Shown: piece after piece, positions 16,874 to 25,908 of the stretch
Position numbering within the stretch: the first letter of the stretch is position 1
How the letters are laid out: the number at the start of each line of letters is the position of its first letter
Assembly (NCBI GenBank): GCA_965658375.1
Contig: CBFHSD010000002.1
Coordinates: forward strand, 1 to 64,000
DNA from: CBFHSD01 sp965658375
Lineage (GTDB): Bacteria; Bacteroidota; Bacteroidia; Flavobacteriales_G; Salibacteraceae
Direction of reading: 5' to 3'
Length of the DNA: 64,000 bases
Notes under the pieces: model-generated
Databases searched by the model: none
The model's input: the letters and a program-made list of their open reading frames with translations, nothing else
What the model was told of the DNA's origin: nothing
Translations under genes and position numbers: made by a program

Positions 16874-17896
16874 ATGGGGTTGTTTGATTTTTTCTCGCAA
16901 GAAATTGCAATTGACTTGGGTACGGCAAATACGCTTATCATTCACAATGATAAAGTAGTAGTTGATGAACCGAGTATTGTAGCCCAAGACAGAACCACAG
17001 GCAGAATTATTGCAGTGGGCAAGCAGGCGCAAAAAATGCATGGTAAAACCCATGAGAATATTAAAACCATTAGGCCACTGAAAGATGGTGTAATTGCAGA
17101 TTTTCAAGCTGCAGAGGCTATGATTAAGGGTATGATCAAGATGATCAACTCTTCTAAACGTCTTTTTCAACCTTCTATGAAAATGGTGATTTGTATCCCT
17201 TCTGGTATTACAGAGGTAGAGAAAAGAGCCGTTAAAGATTCTGCAGAACATGCTCATGCAAAAGATGTATATCTTATTCATGAGCCAATGGCAGCAGCCA
17301 TCGGAATCGGAATTGATGTAGAAGAACCCATGGGTAATATGATCATTGATATAGGTGGGGGAACCAGTGAAATTGCCGTAATCGCTTTGGGTGGGATTGT
17401 ATGTGACAAATCCATTCGTGTGGCGGGTGATGAGTTTACTAGTGATATTGAAGAGTACTTGCGCAGACAGCATAACATTCTCATTGGAGAAAGAACAGCA
17501 GAGCGTATTAAGATTGAGGTAGGTGCCGCCTTGATTGAATTGGATGAGCCGCCACCCGAATATGCCGTTCATGGTAGAGATTTAATGACGGGTATTCCAA
17601 AAGAGATTTTTGTTTCGCACGTAGAAATAGCACACGCTTTGGATAAATCAATTTCCAAAATTGAAGAAGCCATTTTAAGCGCACTTGAGATGACACCACC
17701 AGAATTGTCAGCAGATATATTCAAAACAGGAATTTATCTTGCAGGAGGTGGTTCTATGCTAAGAGGCCTAGACAAGCGAATTAGCATGAAAACCAAGTTG
17801 CCTGTGCACGTTGCTGATGATCCGCTAAGAGCGGTGGCAAGAGGTACAGGAATTGCCTTGAAGAATGCAGAGAAGTATTCTTTCTTGATTAAATAA
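16874..17896 (+). CDS. mreB: Rod shape-determining protein MreB
   Basis: A 340-residue bacterial actin with phosphate-binding loops AIDLGTANTLI and MIIDIGGGTSEIAVIALGG, the adenosine motif GIYLAGGGSMLRGLD, and the RAVARGTGIALK ending. MreB filaments guide lateral cell-wall synthesis beneath the inner membrane. It starts a five-gene elongasome operon (mreB, mreC, mreD, mrdA, rodA). The 151 bases upstream are AT-rich and hold only a weak -7-like match (AATATTTG, 16849-16856), so the promoter is uncertain. Confidence 0.97.
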   Translation: MGLFDFFSQEIAIDLGTANTLIIHNDKVVVDEPSIVAQDRTTGRIIAVGKQAQKMHGKTHENIKTIRPLKDGVIADFQAAEAMIKGMIKMINSSKRLFQPSMKMVICIPSGITEVEKRAVKDSAEHAHAKDVYLIHEPMAAAIGIGIDVEEPMGNMIIDIGGGTSEIAVIALGGIVCDKSIRVAGDEFTSDIEEYLRRQHNILIGERTAERIKIEVGAALIELDEPPPEYAVHGRDLMTGIPKEIFVSHVEIAHALDKSISKIEEAILSALEMTPPELSADIFKTGIYLAGGGSMLRGLDKRISMKTKLPVHVADDPLRAVARGTGIALKNAEKYSFLIK

Positions 17897-17922
17897 CGCA
17901 TTCAATTGCTTTTGAGTAGAGC

Positions 17923-18753
17923 ATGAGAAACTTGATGAATTTTATTTGGGGCTACCATAATTTGTGGCTGTTCTTGATTCTACAATTCATTGCACTAGGT
18001 ATGCTCGTATCTTTCAATCGCTATCAAAATGTGCAGTTTTTATCTGCAACCAGTGAGCTTTCGGGTTCAACTTATGCCGCGATAAACAATTTTCAAGATT
18101 ATTTTAGTCTCAAAGAAACCAATGAAACGCTCAATGCAGAAAATGCGCAGTTGAGAAATTGGATCAAGTCTTCATATGCCAAGAATGAGGCGAACCCGCT
18201 TATAGTAGTTGATAGTGTCTACCAACGACAATACAATTATACCGAAGTTAAAGTGCTCAACAGTTCAGTAAGCAGAGAGACCAATATGGTACTTTTAGAC
18301 AAAGGTTCTAAACATGGTCTTTATCAAGATATGGGCGTGATAGGTCCTGATGGTATTATTGGAAAAGTGGTAAATGTTTCGGAGAATTTCTCTACGGTTA
18401 TGCCTGTGGTTCACAAAGACTTTGTAACAAGCGCTCGTTTAAAGAATTCAGGTTATTACGGTGCGCTTACTTGGGGGTCTAAAGACCCGAATATTGCGAC
18501 TCTTTCAGACATTCAAAGTCATGTAGATTTGTCAAAAGGAGACACTGTTGAAACACGATTCGCTGGAGGGGTTTTTCCTGAAGGTGTTTTGATTGGAACG
18601 GTAGACTCTTGGGATCCTGATGAAAGCACAGGGTTTATAACCGTTCAAGTTCGACTGTCAACAGATTTTAGGAAGTTGTCTTTTGGCTATGCTATTGAAC
18701 ATGTTCAAAAACTCGAATTAGATTCTTTGGTCCAACACTTTAATACGTTATGA
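17923..18753 (+). CDS. mreC: Rod shape-determining protein MreC
   Basis: A 276-residue periplasmic scaffold with an N-terminal membrane helix (about residues 10-30), a coiled-coil (about 60-90, FSLKETNETLNAENAQLRN) and the paired beta-barrel domain (NMVLLDKGSKHGLYQDMGVI, GIIGKVVNVSENFSTVMPV, GVFPEGVLIGTV). It links MreB inside the cell to PBP2 outside. The stop overlaps the mreD start (ATGA), supporting coupled translation. Confidence 0.93.
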   Translation: MRNLMNFIWGYHNLWLFLILQFIALGMLVSFNRYQNVQFLSATSELSGSTYAAINNFQDYFSLKETNETLNAENAQLRNWIKSSYAKNEANPLIVVDSVYQRQYNYTEVKVLNSSVSRETNMVLLDKGSKHGLYQDMGVIGPDGIIGKVVNVSENFSTVMPVVHKDFVTSARLKNSGYYGALTWGSKDPNIATLSDIQSHVDLSKGDTVETRFAGGVFPEGVLIGTVDSWDPDESTGFITVQVRLSTDFRKLSFGYAIEHVQKLELDSLVQHFNTL

Positions 18754-19265
18754 TAGGCGAGTGGTTCAAATATGTGGTTCTGTTTTTTGCATTGCTTTTT
18801 TTGCAATTGTTTGTCTTGAATAACATTCAGTTTTCAGGTTACATCAATCCCTTTGCTTACATTTTACTTATCCTGGTTTTACCATTGAACACTCCTCGTT
18901 GGTTGGTAATGATGACTGGATTTATTTTAGGATTAAGTATTGATATTTACACCAGAACACCAGGAATGCATGCATCTGCAGCGGTCTTTATTGGATTCGT
19001 AAGAAGACGAATACTTACAATTTTATCACCCAGAGAAGGCTACGAATTCGGTGCCCAGCCAACAGTTTCTGACATGGGTTTTTTATGGTTCTTTGCTTAT
19101 TCTAGCATCATCATCGTCCTTCATCACAGTTGGTTGTTTCTTATAGAAGATTTTACACTATCTCACGTAGGACATGTATTTGTGAAAGTAGTTTTAAGTT
19201 CATTGTTTACCTTAACGGTAGTATTTATTATTCAACTTCTAAGCTACAAGCCAACAAAGGGATAG
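18750..19265 (+). CDS. mreD: Rod shape-determining protein MreD
   Basis: A 171-residue membrane protein with about five hydrophobic segments. The call rests on size, topology and position between mreC (4-base overlap) and mrdA; the GFILGLSIDIYTRTPGMHASAAVFIGFVRR stretch, split as GFILGLSIDI and GMHASA, matches the family's conserved GLxxDxxxxxxxGxxA region. It is the inner-membrane partner of MreC in the elongasome. Confidence 0.88.
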   Translation: MIGEWFKYVVLFFALLFLQLFVLNNIQFSGYINPFAYILLILVLPLNTPRWLVMMTGFILGLSIDIYTRTPGMHASAAVFIGFVRRRILTILSPREGYEFGAQPTVSDMGFLWFFAYSSIIIVLHHSWLFLIEDFTLSHVGHVFVKVVLSSLFTLTVVFIIQLLSYKPTKG

Positions 19266-19271
19266 GCCTCA

Positions 19272-21110
19272 TTGAAAGAAAAACTAGACAATAGAAAATT
19301 TACGGTAGCCTCTATATTCATTGTAGTGGCAGTCATTTTTATTGCCCGCCTTTTTTACCTGCAAGTTGTAGATGATTCTTACAAGCTTTCTGCAGAAAAT
19401 CAGGCTGTCAAGCAAGTGAAGGAATATGCTAATCGCGGCAATATTTTCGATCGCAATGGAGAACTATTGGTCTATAACGAAGTAGCGTTTGACTTGATGG
19501 TAATCCCTCGTCAAGTGCAACAAGACATGGATACGGCACTTTTTTGTGAACTTGTGGGTATTTCTGACAGTGCTTTTACTGCGCGTTTAGAAGAAGCGAG
19601 CAGTTATTCTAAGTATAAAGAGTCCGTTTTTGAATCTCAAATACTATCTGATGAATGGTCCGGGATTTCTGAAAAGCTTTACCGCTTCCCTGGGTTTTAT
19701 GGCGAGAAGCGAACTTTAAGAACATATCCTTTACCAATTGCATCACACATTTTGGGATATGTAAGTGAAGTTGGGAACAATGATATTTCAAATGATTCTT
19801 ATTATAAATCAGGTGACTACATCGGTAAGTCAGGAATAGAGCAAGTCTATGAAAAGCACTTGAGAGGGGTACACGGCAAAAGCTGGTATTTGGTAGATGT
19901 GTACAACACCAGACAAGGTTCATACAAAGATGGAGACATGGATGAATCTCCACAACCGGGTGCAGATCTAGTAGCAACAATAGATCGTGAATTGCAGTAT
20001 TATGGTGAATCTCTCATGGTCAACAAAAAGGGTTCTATTGTTGCCATTGATCCTAAAACAGGAGAAATATTGGCTTTAGTATCTGCTCCTGCTTATGATC
20101 CTAACCTTCTTGTTGGTCGGGAACGTTCTGAGAATTATAGGAGCTTGGTAAGAAATGATTCTTTAGACCCATTGTTCAATAGAGCAACCAATGCGGTTTA
20201 TAGGCCAGGTAGTATTTTCAAATTGGTGCAATCTCTCGTTGCTCTAGAAGCAGGTGTGATTACACCAAACACAAAAATCTATTGCAACAGAGGAATCATT
20301 GGCTGCCATGGTGCGCACTCTAATGACGATTTACACCATGCCATACAGCATTCTTGCAACCCATATTTTCATCAAGTGTATAAACGCTTAATTCAACCGG
20401 GTGAGAAGAATAGTATTTTCTTAGACTCAAGAATTGGTTTAACGCGTTGGAACACGGCTGTAAAACGCTTTGGTTTAGGCTTGCCTCTTGAAACAGATGT
20501 TCACCAAATGGCTACTGGAAGGGTCCCTGACACTGCATTCTACGACCGGTGGTATGGTGAGAACAGGTGGGCTTTTAGTACCATCTATTCCAATTCTATT
20601 GGAGAGGGCGAGTTGGGCGTAGTGCCCATTCAAATGGCTAATTTGGCAAGTATTATTGCTAACAAAGGCTACTATTATCCACCGCATTTGGTTAGGAGTA
20701 TTGATGGAGATATAGCTAATCCCTATTTTCTAGAAAAACAATTTACAGGTGTTGATAGTGCATATTTTACTTTGGTACAAGATGCTATGCAAGCTGTGGT
20801 AGAGCAAACAGGGGGTACTGCTCGCAGAGGAAGAATAGACAGTATATCTGTTTGTGGTAAAACGGGTACGGTACAAAACAAACTGACACCAGACCATTCA
20901 GTTTTTATCGCATTTGCGCCAAGAGAAGATCCTAAGATTGCCATTGCGGTTTACGTAGAAGATGCAGGTTTTGGTGGAACATGGGCAGCTCCTATAGCCA
21001 GTTTAATGATGGAAAAATACATTACTGGTGAAGTGAAAAGACCAGAGAAGGAGAAACGCATTCTTGAGGCTAACTTTATTGATGTAGAAGATAAAGATGA
21101 GGAAGAGTAG
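19272..21110 (+). CDS. mrdA: Penicillin-binding protein 2, elongation transpeptidase
   Basis: A 612-residue class B PBP, starting at TTG 19272, six bases after mreD. It has an N-terminal membrane anchor (about residues 10-30), the pedestal domain (ANRGNIFDRNGELL) and a transpeptidase domain with the three catalytic motifs: SIFK at Ser314-Lys317, SCN at 361-363 and KTG at 530-532. It cross-links lateral-wall peptidoglycan together with the glycosyltransferase RodA. The C-terminus is acidic (VEDKDEEE) and its coding sequence overlaps the rodA start by 14 bases. Confidence 0.95.
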   Translation: MKEKLDNRKFTVASIFIVVAVIFIARLFYLQVVDDSYKLSAENQAVKQVKEYANRGNIFDRNGELLVYNEVAFDLMVIPRQVQQDMDTALFCELVGISDSAFTARLEEASSYSKYKESVFESQILSDEWSGISEKLYRFPGFYGEKRTLRTYPLPIASHILGYVSEVGNNDISNDSYYKSGDYIGKSGIEQVYEKHLRGVHGKSWYLVDVYNTRQGSYKDGDMDESPQPGADLVATIDRELQYYGESLMVNKKGSIVAIDPKTGEILALVSAPAYDPNLLVGRERSENYRSLVRNDSLDPLFNRATNAVYRPGSIFKLVQSLVALEAGVITPNTKIYCNRGIIGCHGAHSNDDLHHAIQHSCNPYFHQVYKRLIQPGEKNSIFLDSRIGLTRWNTAVKRFGLGLPLETDVHQMATGRVPDTAFYDRWYGENRWAFSTIYSNSIGEGELGVVPIQMANLASIIANKGYYYPPHLVRSIDGDIANPYFLEKQFTGVDSAYFTLVQDAMQAVVEQTGGTARRGRIDSISVCGKTGTVQNKLTPDHSVFIAFAPREDPKIAIAVYVEDAGFGGTWAAPIASLMMEKYITGEVKRPEKEKRILEANFIDVEDKDEEE

Positions 21111-22635
21111 AAATCTTACGCACAATATTGATTGGGTACTCGTAGGAATATATTTTCTATTGGTCTTGGCGGGTTGGTTGAACATTTTTGCGGTAAACTA
21201 CGATGAAGAAACTTTCCAGTCTATTTTTAGCCTAGACACCAATTATGGAAAGCAATTGTTTTGGATATTCCCTTCGGTAATTGCGGGTTTAGTTGTTCTT
21301 TCTTTCGATTCAAGAACCTTAGAGAATTCGGCTATTCCAGTGTACATATTTACCATGTTGCTGCTAACTGGTGTTCTCTTTTTCGGTACTGAAATTAAAG
21401 GGGCAAAGTCTTGGTACACCTTCGGTGGGGTGAGTTTACAACCGTCTGAATTTGCGAAGATTGGTGTTGCTTTGTTGGTTGCAAAACTTTTGAGTTCGTT
21501 TACAGTAAGAACAGGTCAGCTGTCTGGTACCATTCAGGCCTTAGCCATCATTGCAGTTCCAGCACTACTCATTTTGCTACAACCAGATACTGGCTCAACT
21601 TTGGTTTTTGCTGCATTCATCTTCGTTCTATATCGAGAAGGTTTGAGTGGTAACTTCCTGCTTCTAGGGTTAATGATGATTGTACTTTTTGTGTTGTCTC
21701 TTTTGTTTGAGTTAGACAATTTGGTTTTTGCATTATCTATTCTCACAGCATTTCTCTACAGCTTATTGTACGGCAACTGGAAATATCTTCTTGGTTTTAC
21801 TATTGTGATAGCAATCGCCTATTTCAGCTTTGAATACTTGACTTATTCAGCTCATTATTTGGCTGCCGGATTAGCTGTTTTGGCAATTTCGCTTGCCCTT
21901 TACAACCGTTTCACAAAAGAGAATAGAAGAGACGATCTTTCAAAGAATTTCTTACTGATTGGTTTTGCTATTTCAATTGGTTTTGTGTTCACGGTGGGTT
22001 ACATTTTCACCAATGTGTTGATGGAGCATCAACGTACACGTATTACTGTTTTGCTTGGGGAAGAGGATAAGCTTGCAGAACAGATTGTAAGTCTCAAAGA
22101 AGAGCTTTCTAACATGGATAATGAACATAGTGAGTATGCCGGTGTCAAGTCTAATTTAAAGGAAAAGAAAGCCAGTTTAGAGAAGCTACGTATGGGTGCT
22201 GGCTGGAATGTAAGGCAGAGTAAGATAGCAATTGGCTCTGGTGGATTACTTGGTAAAGGATTTCTTCAAGGAACACAAACCAAGTTCAATTTTGTACCAG
22301 AACAGAACACCGATTTCATTTTCTGCACTGTGGGTGAGGAATGGGGCTTTGTAGGGGTCACCTATGTCATTGTACTGTTTGGTGCTTTACTCCTACGTTT
22401 AATATTTGTGGCGGAACGACAGAGGTCTTCTTTCGCAAGGATTTTTGGTTACTCTGTGGCTTCAATCCTATTTATACATTTCACTATCAATATTGCCATG
22501 ACCATTGGGTTGGCTCCCGTTATTGGGATCCCTCTTCCTTTCTTTAGCAAAGGGGGATCATCATTATTGGCTTTTACAGTTTTACTCGCAGTTTTTATTC
22601 GTTTGGATAGTGACCGAATGAATGTCTTGCGTTAA
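21097..22635 (+). CDS. rodA: Peptidoglycan glycosyltransferase RodA
   Basis: A 512-residue SEDS-family polymerase with about ten membrane segments and the conserved LQPSEFAKIG, LLILLQPDTGSTLVF, FVPEQNTDFIFCTVGEEWGF and GIPLPFFSKGGSS motifs. It polymerises lipid II for lateral-wall growth with PBP2. The protein is longer than proteobacterial RodA because of extra membrane segments in the middle and a charged coiled-coil stretch (about residues 325-365, EDKLAEQIVSLKEELSN). It begins within the end of mrdA. Confidence 0.95.
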   Translation: MRKSRNLTHNIDWVLVGIYFLLVLAGWLNIFAVNYDEETFQSIFSLDTNYGKQLFWIFPSVIAGLVVLSFDSRTLENSAIPVYIFTMLLLTGVLFFGTEIKGAKSWYTFGGVSLQPSEFAKIGVALLVAKLLSSFTVRTGQLSGTIQALAIIAVPALLILLQPDTGSTLVFAAFIFVLYREGLSGNFLLLGLMMIVLFVLSLLFELDNLVFALSILTAFLYSLLYGNWKYLLGFTIVIAIAYFSFEYLTYSAHYLAAGLAVLAISLALYNRFTKENRRDDLSKNFLLIGFAISIGFVFTVGYIFTNVLMEHQRTRITVLLGEEDKLAEQIVSLKEELSNMDNEHSEYAGVKSNLKEKKASLEKLRMGAGWNVRQSKIAIGSGGLLGKGFLQGTQTKFNFVPEQNTDFIFCTVGEEWGFVGVTYVIVLFGALLLRLIFVAERQRSSFARIFGYSVASILFIHFTINIAMTIGLAPVIGIPLPFFSKGGSSLLAFTVLLAVFIRLDSDRMNVLR

Positions 22636-22646
22636 CCTTTTAGCCT

Positions 22647-23177
22647 ATGATAACCTCTTTTCCATTTGAAACAGAACGACAAGTTGTAAGAGGCGTTCAG
22701 TCAAAGGACTTTGATCGTTTCCACGCTTTATTGACTTTAAAAGAAGTAGTAGAAATGGTGCCGCACCCTCCATTCTCAATGGAGTATGTGAAACAACGTT
22801 TTAATGAGAACATAGCAAACGGCTATTCAAATTGGAGAAGTGAAAATAGTGTTGCTTTCGCTGTTTTGTTAAAAGAGGAAGAAGAGATAGCAGGCCTATT
22901 CTTATACATGCCTCGATCAAATGGGCGTGTTGAAGTAGGATATAGATACTTACCTGAGTATTGGGGAATTGGGCTAGCAACAGAAGTGATGCAGGGAGCC
23001 TTGGATTTCTTATCTGGTTTTGCAGATATTCATGAGCTTTTGGCTGATGCTTGGATAGAAAATGGAGCAAGCTGTAAGGTGCTTTCAAAGTTTATGAAGC
23101 CAACAAGAGTATTTTGGAATACAGACTTTTCTTGTTGGGATCAGCACTACTCAATAAAGAATAGTTCTTCTTTTTGA
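22647..23177 (+). CDS. GNAT-family N-acetyltransferase (RimJ/RimL type)
   Basis: A 176-residue protein opening with FPFETERQVVRGVQSKDFDRF, as in RimJ/RimL-like acetyltransferases that start with ETERLxLR. The acetyl-CoA motif is VEVGYRYLPEYWGIGLATEV (glycine-containing loop), followed by the helix-strand pair containing ENGASCKVLSKF. It lies 11 bases after rodA and could be the last gene of that transcript. The acceptor substrate cannot be deduced. Confidence 0.85.
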   Translation: MITSFPFETERQVVRGVQSKDFDRFHALLTLKEVVEMVPHPPFSMEYVKQRFNENIANGYSNWRSENSVAFAVLLKEEEEIAGLFLYMPRSNGRVEVGYRYLPEYWGIGLATEVMQGALDFLSGFADIHELLADAWIENGASCKVLSKFMKPTRVFWNTDFSCWDQHYSIKNSSSF

Positions 23178-23180
23178 ATC

Positions 23181-23210
23181 AAAAAAGCCCCTGTCTATTG
23201 ACAGAGGCTT
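23181..23210 (-). terminator. Rho-independent terminator of the exb cluster
   Basis: On the minus strand an 11-base stem with a single mismatch (23200-23210 with 23185-23195) and a 4-base loop is followed by a run of six T. It sits 25 bases beyond the second exbD stop, so it ends the minus-strand exb transcript. For the plus-strand acetyltransferase gene the hairpin lacks a T tract. Confidence 0.8.
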
Positions 23211-23234
23211 ATCTAAATACTATTTGAATAGACT

Positions 23235-23702
23235 TTAGTCCTTCTCTATTTTTTCTCTTGTAGAGTAACTGATTTTCAGAGCTTGTACTTGTCTCAGCTC
23301 CTGTTTAACATCAGAAACAATACCCATTTCAGTTTCTTTATCCACCTTTAATGATGTAGTCAATAAAGGAACCAGATTTTCATCTTTGGTATTTCTTTCT
23401 GTTTCAATGTAAGGACCTACTTCAGAAATATCTGCAAACTGATCAGCCAATTGTATTCTTGAGCTTGTGCCAAACTTTTCAGGATCACTTGGTGAACCAA
23501 TGTATACATACATTACCAATGACTTGTTCTTTAACTTATCTATTTCAGTTGCCTCTGGAGATGTAATTGATACCTTTAAATCAACTTCTCTCATAACAGT
23601 AGACACCATGAAAAAGAACAAAAGCATGAATACAATATCGGGTAAAGATGATGTTGATATTGCGGGTAATCCTTTGCTACCGTCTTTTTTAAACTTCGAC
23701 AT
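23235..23702 (-). CDS. exbD: ExbD/TolR-family biopolymer transport protein
   Basis: A 155-residue protein with one N-terminal membrane helix (about residues 17-40) carrying the conserved aspartate in LPDIVFMLLFFFMVSTVM, and a periplasmic domain. It is the second of two exbD genes, separated from the first by a single base. ExbD uses the proton gradient together with ExbB to energise TonB-dependent or other outer-membrane machines. The C-terminal part (VKQELRQVQALKISYS) fits the family's TolR-like fold. A good terminator follows. Confidence 0.9.
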   Translation of the reverse strand: MSKFKKDGSKGLPAISTSSLPDIVFMLLFFFMVSTVMREVDLKVSITSPEATEIDKLKNKSLVMYVYIGSPSDPEKFGTSSRIQLADQFADISEVGPYIETERNTKDENLVPLLTTSLKVDKETEMGIVSDVKQELRQVQALKISYSTREKIEKD

Positions 23703-23703
23703 A

Positions 23704-24309
23704 CTAATTCCCTCCTGCTTGGTTTGGCTCTGCTTCAGAAATTCTTTGAGGATAAACTTTTTTCACAGCCTTGAGCATTTTGTTCGCTTTTTCATCGTTT
23801 TCAGCTTGTTCTTGCAAAGCGTCATAACTCATTCCAAAGCGTTGCTTTGCTAGTTCATCTCTTAATTCTCTGTATGCACGAGCAAGTTCATTTTGAATCT
23901 GAATGTACAGATCGTAAGAAGTTCCTCTATCGTTTTGAAGAGAAATAACCTGTTTGCTCACAGGGTATGCTTCTCCAAAGAATGGGATAGAAGTCGGCTT
24001 TTTTTCTGGCAACCCATCAGCATTGGTAGGGTTTGCTATGAATTCTTTAGCTGCTTCTTTCAATTCACTCACGTCCATCAATTTACCCTCAACCAAAAGT
24101 TGATCGTTCGCATTTGCCAAAACCACAAATACATTTCTATCTCTAATGGGAGGAGGAGCTTCCATATTAGGAGGCAAGGGAGGAGGAAGCTTGCGTAAAA
24201 GACCAAAATCAGAATCCATTGTTGTGGTAACTAAGAAGAATACCAACAACAAGAAAGCTATATCGGCCATAGAGCTCGCGTTAATCTCCGGTGTTTCTCT
24301 TTTCGCCAT
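23704..24309 (-). CDS. exbD: ExbD/TolR-family protein, longer paralogue
   Basis: A 201-residue ExbD-like protein: short cytoplasmic start (RETPEINASSMADIAF), membrane helix with the conserved aspartate (Asp17) and a proline-rich segment after it (LPPPLPPNMEAPPP), then a periplasmic domain with an extra charged C-terminal helix region (about residues 125-195). The proline-rich stretch and longer tail separate it from the second exbD, so the two may form a heteromeric stalk with ExbB. It follows the small membrane protein gene by 14 bases. Confidence 0.9.
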   Translation of the reverse strand: MAKRETPEINASSMADIAFLLLVFFLVTTTMDSDFGLLRKLPPPLPPNMEAPPPIRDRNVFVVLANANDQLLVEGKLMDVSELKEAAKEFIANPTNADGLPEKKPTSIPFFGEAYPVSKQVISLQNDRGTSYDLYIQIQNELARAYRELRDELAKQRFGMSYDALQEQAENDEKANKMLKAVKKVYPQRISEAEPNQAGGN

Positions 24310-24323
24310 TTATATTCTGATTA

Positions 24324-24746
24324 TTACTTGATCATTTTTACAACAGACCCATATGCCCAACTAATTACTGCAAGAGCACTTAGTATATACGTTGCGTAAA
24401 GCAACATATCGGACATCAATACTTCCCCTTCGGAAGCATTTGCGTATTGAGCTGCGTCTGATGCATCCGCCAAAACGTATGAAATCAAAACAACAACTGC
24501 TAAAAATCCTACTCCAATCAACTGACCTTTTATAGTTTCTGGTTTCGCAATCATCGAAGAGGCTGTAGAGCCTATCCAAAGAAGAGCACCAATAACTGAA
24601 AAGATGTATGAAATGTAAAGGATAGGATCAGCATAACCATATGTGTCGACCATGTTCTCATCAACCTGCAATGCCATGATAAATGCAACTGCACCTATAG
24701 CAATGAGTATGAAGAGAACGTAAGTACCAATTTTACTGTTTTGCAT
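24324..24746 (-). CDS. Four-helix membrane protein between exbB and exbD
   Basis: A 140-residue protein with four hydrophobic segments, at about residues 7-26, 38-60, 74-93 and 111-132. ATG 24746 (MQNSKIG) is preferred; an in-frame TTG three codons upstream abuts the exbB stop directly. Its place between exbB and the first exbD, with gaps of 9 and 14 bases, suggests it belongs to the same proton-channel complex. I recognise the gene order as common in Bacteroidota but know no function for the protein. Confidence 0.78.
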   Translation of the reverse strand: MQNSKIGTYVLFILIAIGAVAFIMALQVDENMVDTYGYADPILYISYIFSVIGALLWIGSTASSMIAKPETIKGQLIGVGFLAVVVLISYVLADASDAAQYANASEGEVLMSDMLLYATYILSALAVISWAYGSVVKMIK

Positions 24747-24755
24747 CCTTCTCAA

Positions 24756-25628
24756 TTATTTTTTGTGACCGAATTTTACGAGAATATCAATCATTGAAAT
24801 CGATGCATCTTCCATATCATTGGTGATGGCGTCAATTTTCGCAATAATGTAGTTATAGAATACTTGAAGTAACATAGCTACTAAAAGACCAGATACAGTT
24901 GTAATCAATGCTACCCCAATACCACCAGCTACAATTCCCGGGCTAATGTTGTTTGCTTCTGCAATTGCATCAAAGGCACCAATCATACCTATTACCGTTC
25001 CAAAGAAACCAAGCATCGGTGCTAATGCGATGAAGAGTGAAATCCAGCTTACGCCTTTTTCCAATTGACCAACTTGAACACCACCGTAAGCCACGATAGA
25101 TTTTTCTACCATGTCAATGCCTTCGTCATATCGATCAAGACCTTGATAGAAAATAGAAGCAACAGGGCCTCTTGTGTTTCTACAAACTTCTTTTGCAGCT
25201 TCAACACCACCGCTGTTTAACGCAGATTCAACATCGGCTAACAACTTTTTACTGTTAGAAGTAGCCATAGCTAGGTATAAAATACGCTCAATGGCAATGG
25301 CAAGACCCAAAATTAGAGAGATGATTACGAAAGCCATGAAACCAGGGCCACCGGCAATAAACTTTTCTTTTACTACTTGGTGAAAGCTTTTGTCTTCCTC
25401 AACCGCGGGTTCTTCTTCACCCCCTAGTTGTTCGTCAGTTTCAACAGGAGCAGCTTCAGCCTCCATCATTGCAGTGTCAACAGCTGATGTATCAGCTTCT
25501 TCTGCCATTTCATTTGAATCGTTGGTCATTTCTTCAACAGGCTCTGCTCCTTCTTGGGCAAATGCCATGTTCGTTGAACCAAAAGTTAAAAAGCCAGCGA
25601 CTGCTAGCAAGGCAAACATCTTTTTCAT
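24756..25628 (-). CDS. exbB: MotA/TolQ/ExbB proton channel protein with signal peptide and acidic linker
   Basis: A 290-residue protein. The C-terminal 200 residues hold the ExbB core: first membrane helix about 95-118, GPVASIFYQGLDRYDEG, and the two channel helices in WISLFIALAPMLGFFGTV and VAGGIGVALITTVSGLLVAM with conserved threonines. The N-terminus differs from E. coli ExbB: a signal peptide (ending MAFAQ) and about 55 very acidic residues (Glu, Asp, Ala, Met-rich) that would lie in the periplasm. It is the first gene of exbB, four-helix protein, exbD, exbD, likely powering TonB-dependent uptake. Confidence 0.92.
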   Translation of the reverse strand: MKKMFALLAVAGFLTFGSTNMAFAQEGAEPVEEMTNDSNEMAEEADTSAVDTAMMEAEAAPVETDEQLGGEEEPAVEEDKSFHQVVKEKFIAGGPGFMAFVIISLILGLAIAIERILYLAMATSNSKKLLADVESALNSGGVEAAKEVCRNTRGPVASIFYQGLDRYDEGIDMVEKSIVAYGGVQVGQLEKGVSWISLFIALAPMLGFFGTVIGMIGAFDAIAEANNISPGIVAGGIGVALITTVSGLLVAMLLQVFYNYIIAKIDAITNDMEDASISMIDILVKFGHKK

Positions 25629-25691
25629 GATGAATTTTAGTTTAATTGAATCTATTACTATTTGCTCTAATTACTACTTTAAAATCTCAAG

Positions 25692-25778
25692 CGGAGAGAG
25701 AGGGATTCGAACCCTCGATACAGTTGCCTGTATACACACTTTCCAGGCGTGCGCCTTCAGCCACTCGGCCACCTCTCC
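25692..25778 (-). tRNA. tRNA-Ser (GGA)
   Basis: An 87-base tRNA on the minus strand. The acceptor stem is GGAGAGG with TCTCTCC (one G-T pair), the D arm contains GCCGAGTGGCT, the anticodon loop is CTGGAAA with anticodon GGA, and there is a long variable arm as expected for serine. The T loop reads GGTTCGAATCC. The discriminator base is G and CCA is not encoded. It lies 63 bases upstream of exbB on the same strand. Confidence 0.95.
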
Positions 25779-25908
25779 TCACAAGTTCTTCAACTATCTG
25801 GCCAAAAAACGCTCTCAGCTTTGAGGGCAGCTAAACTACAAAAAAAATGATACGATTGCCGTTTGATTTAATATGCTAACCTTTTGGTAAAATGGCAGTG
25901 AACAGATG

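Noticed and set aside
16838..17572. Long minus-strand frame of 244 codons inside mreB
   Set aside because: It is antisense to a strongly conserved gene and is rich in Cys, His and Asn as expected for a shadow frame.
25390..25834. Plus-strand open frames across the exbB start and tRNA-Ser
   Set aside because: They are low-complexity antisense frames (Ser/Ala-rich from the acidic linker) and run through a tRNA gene.
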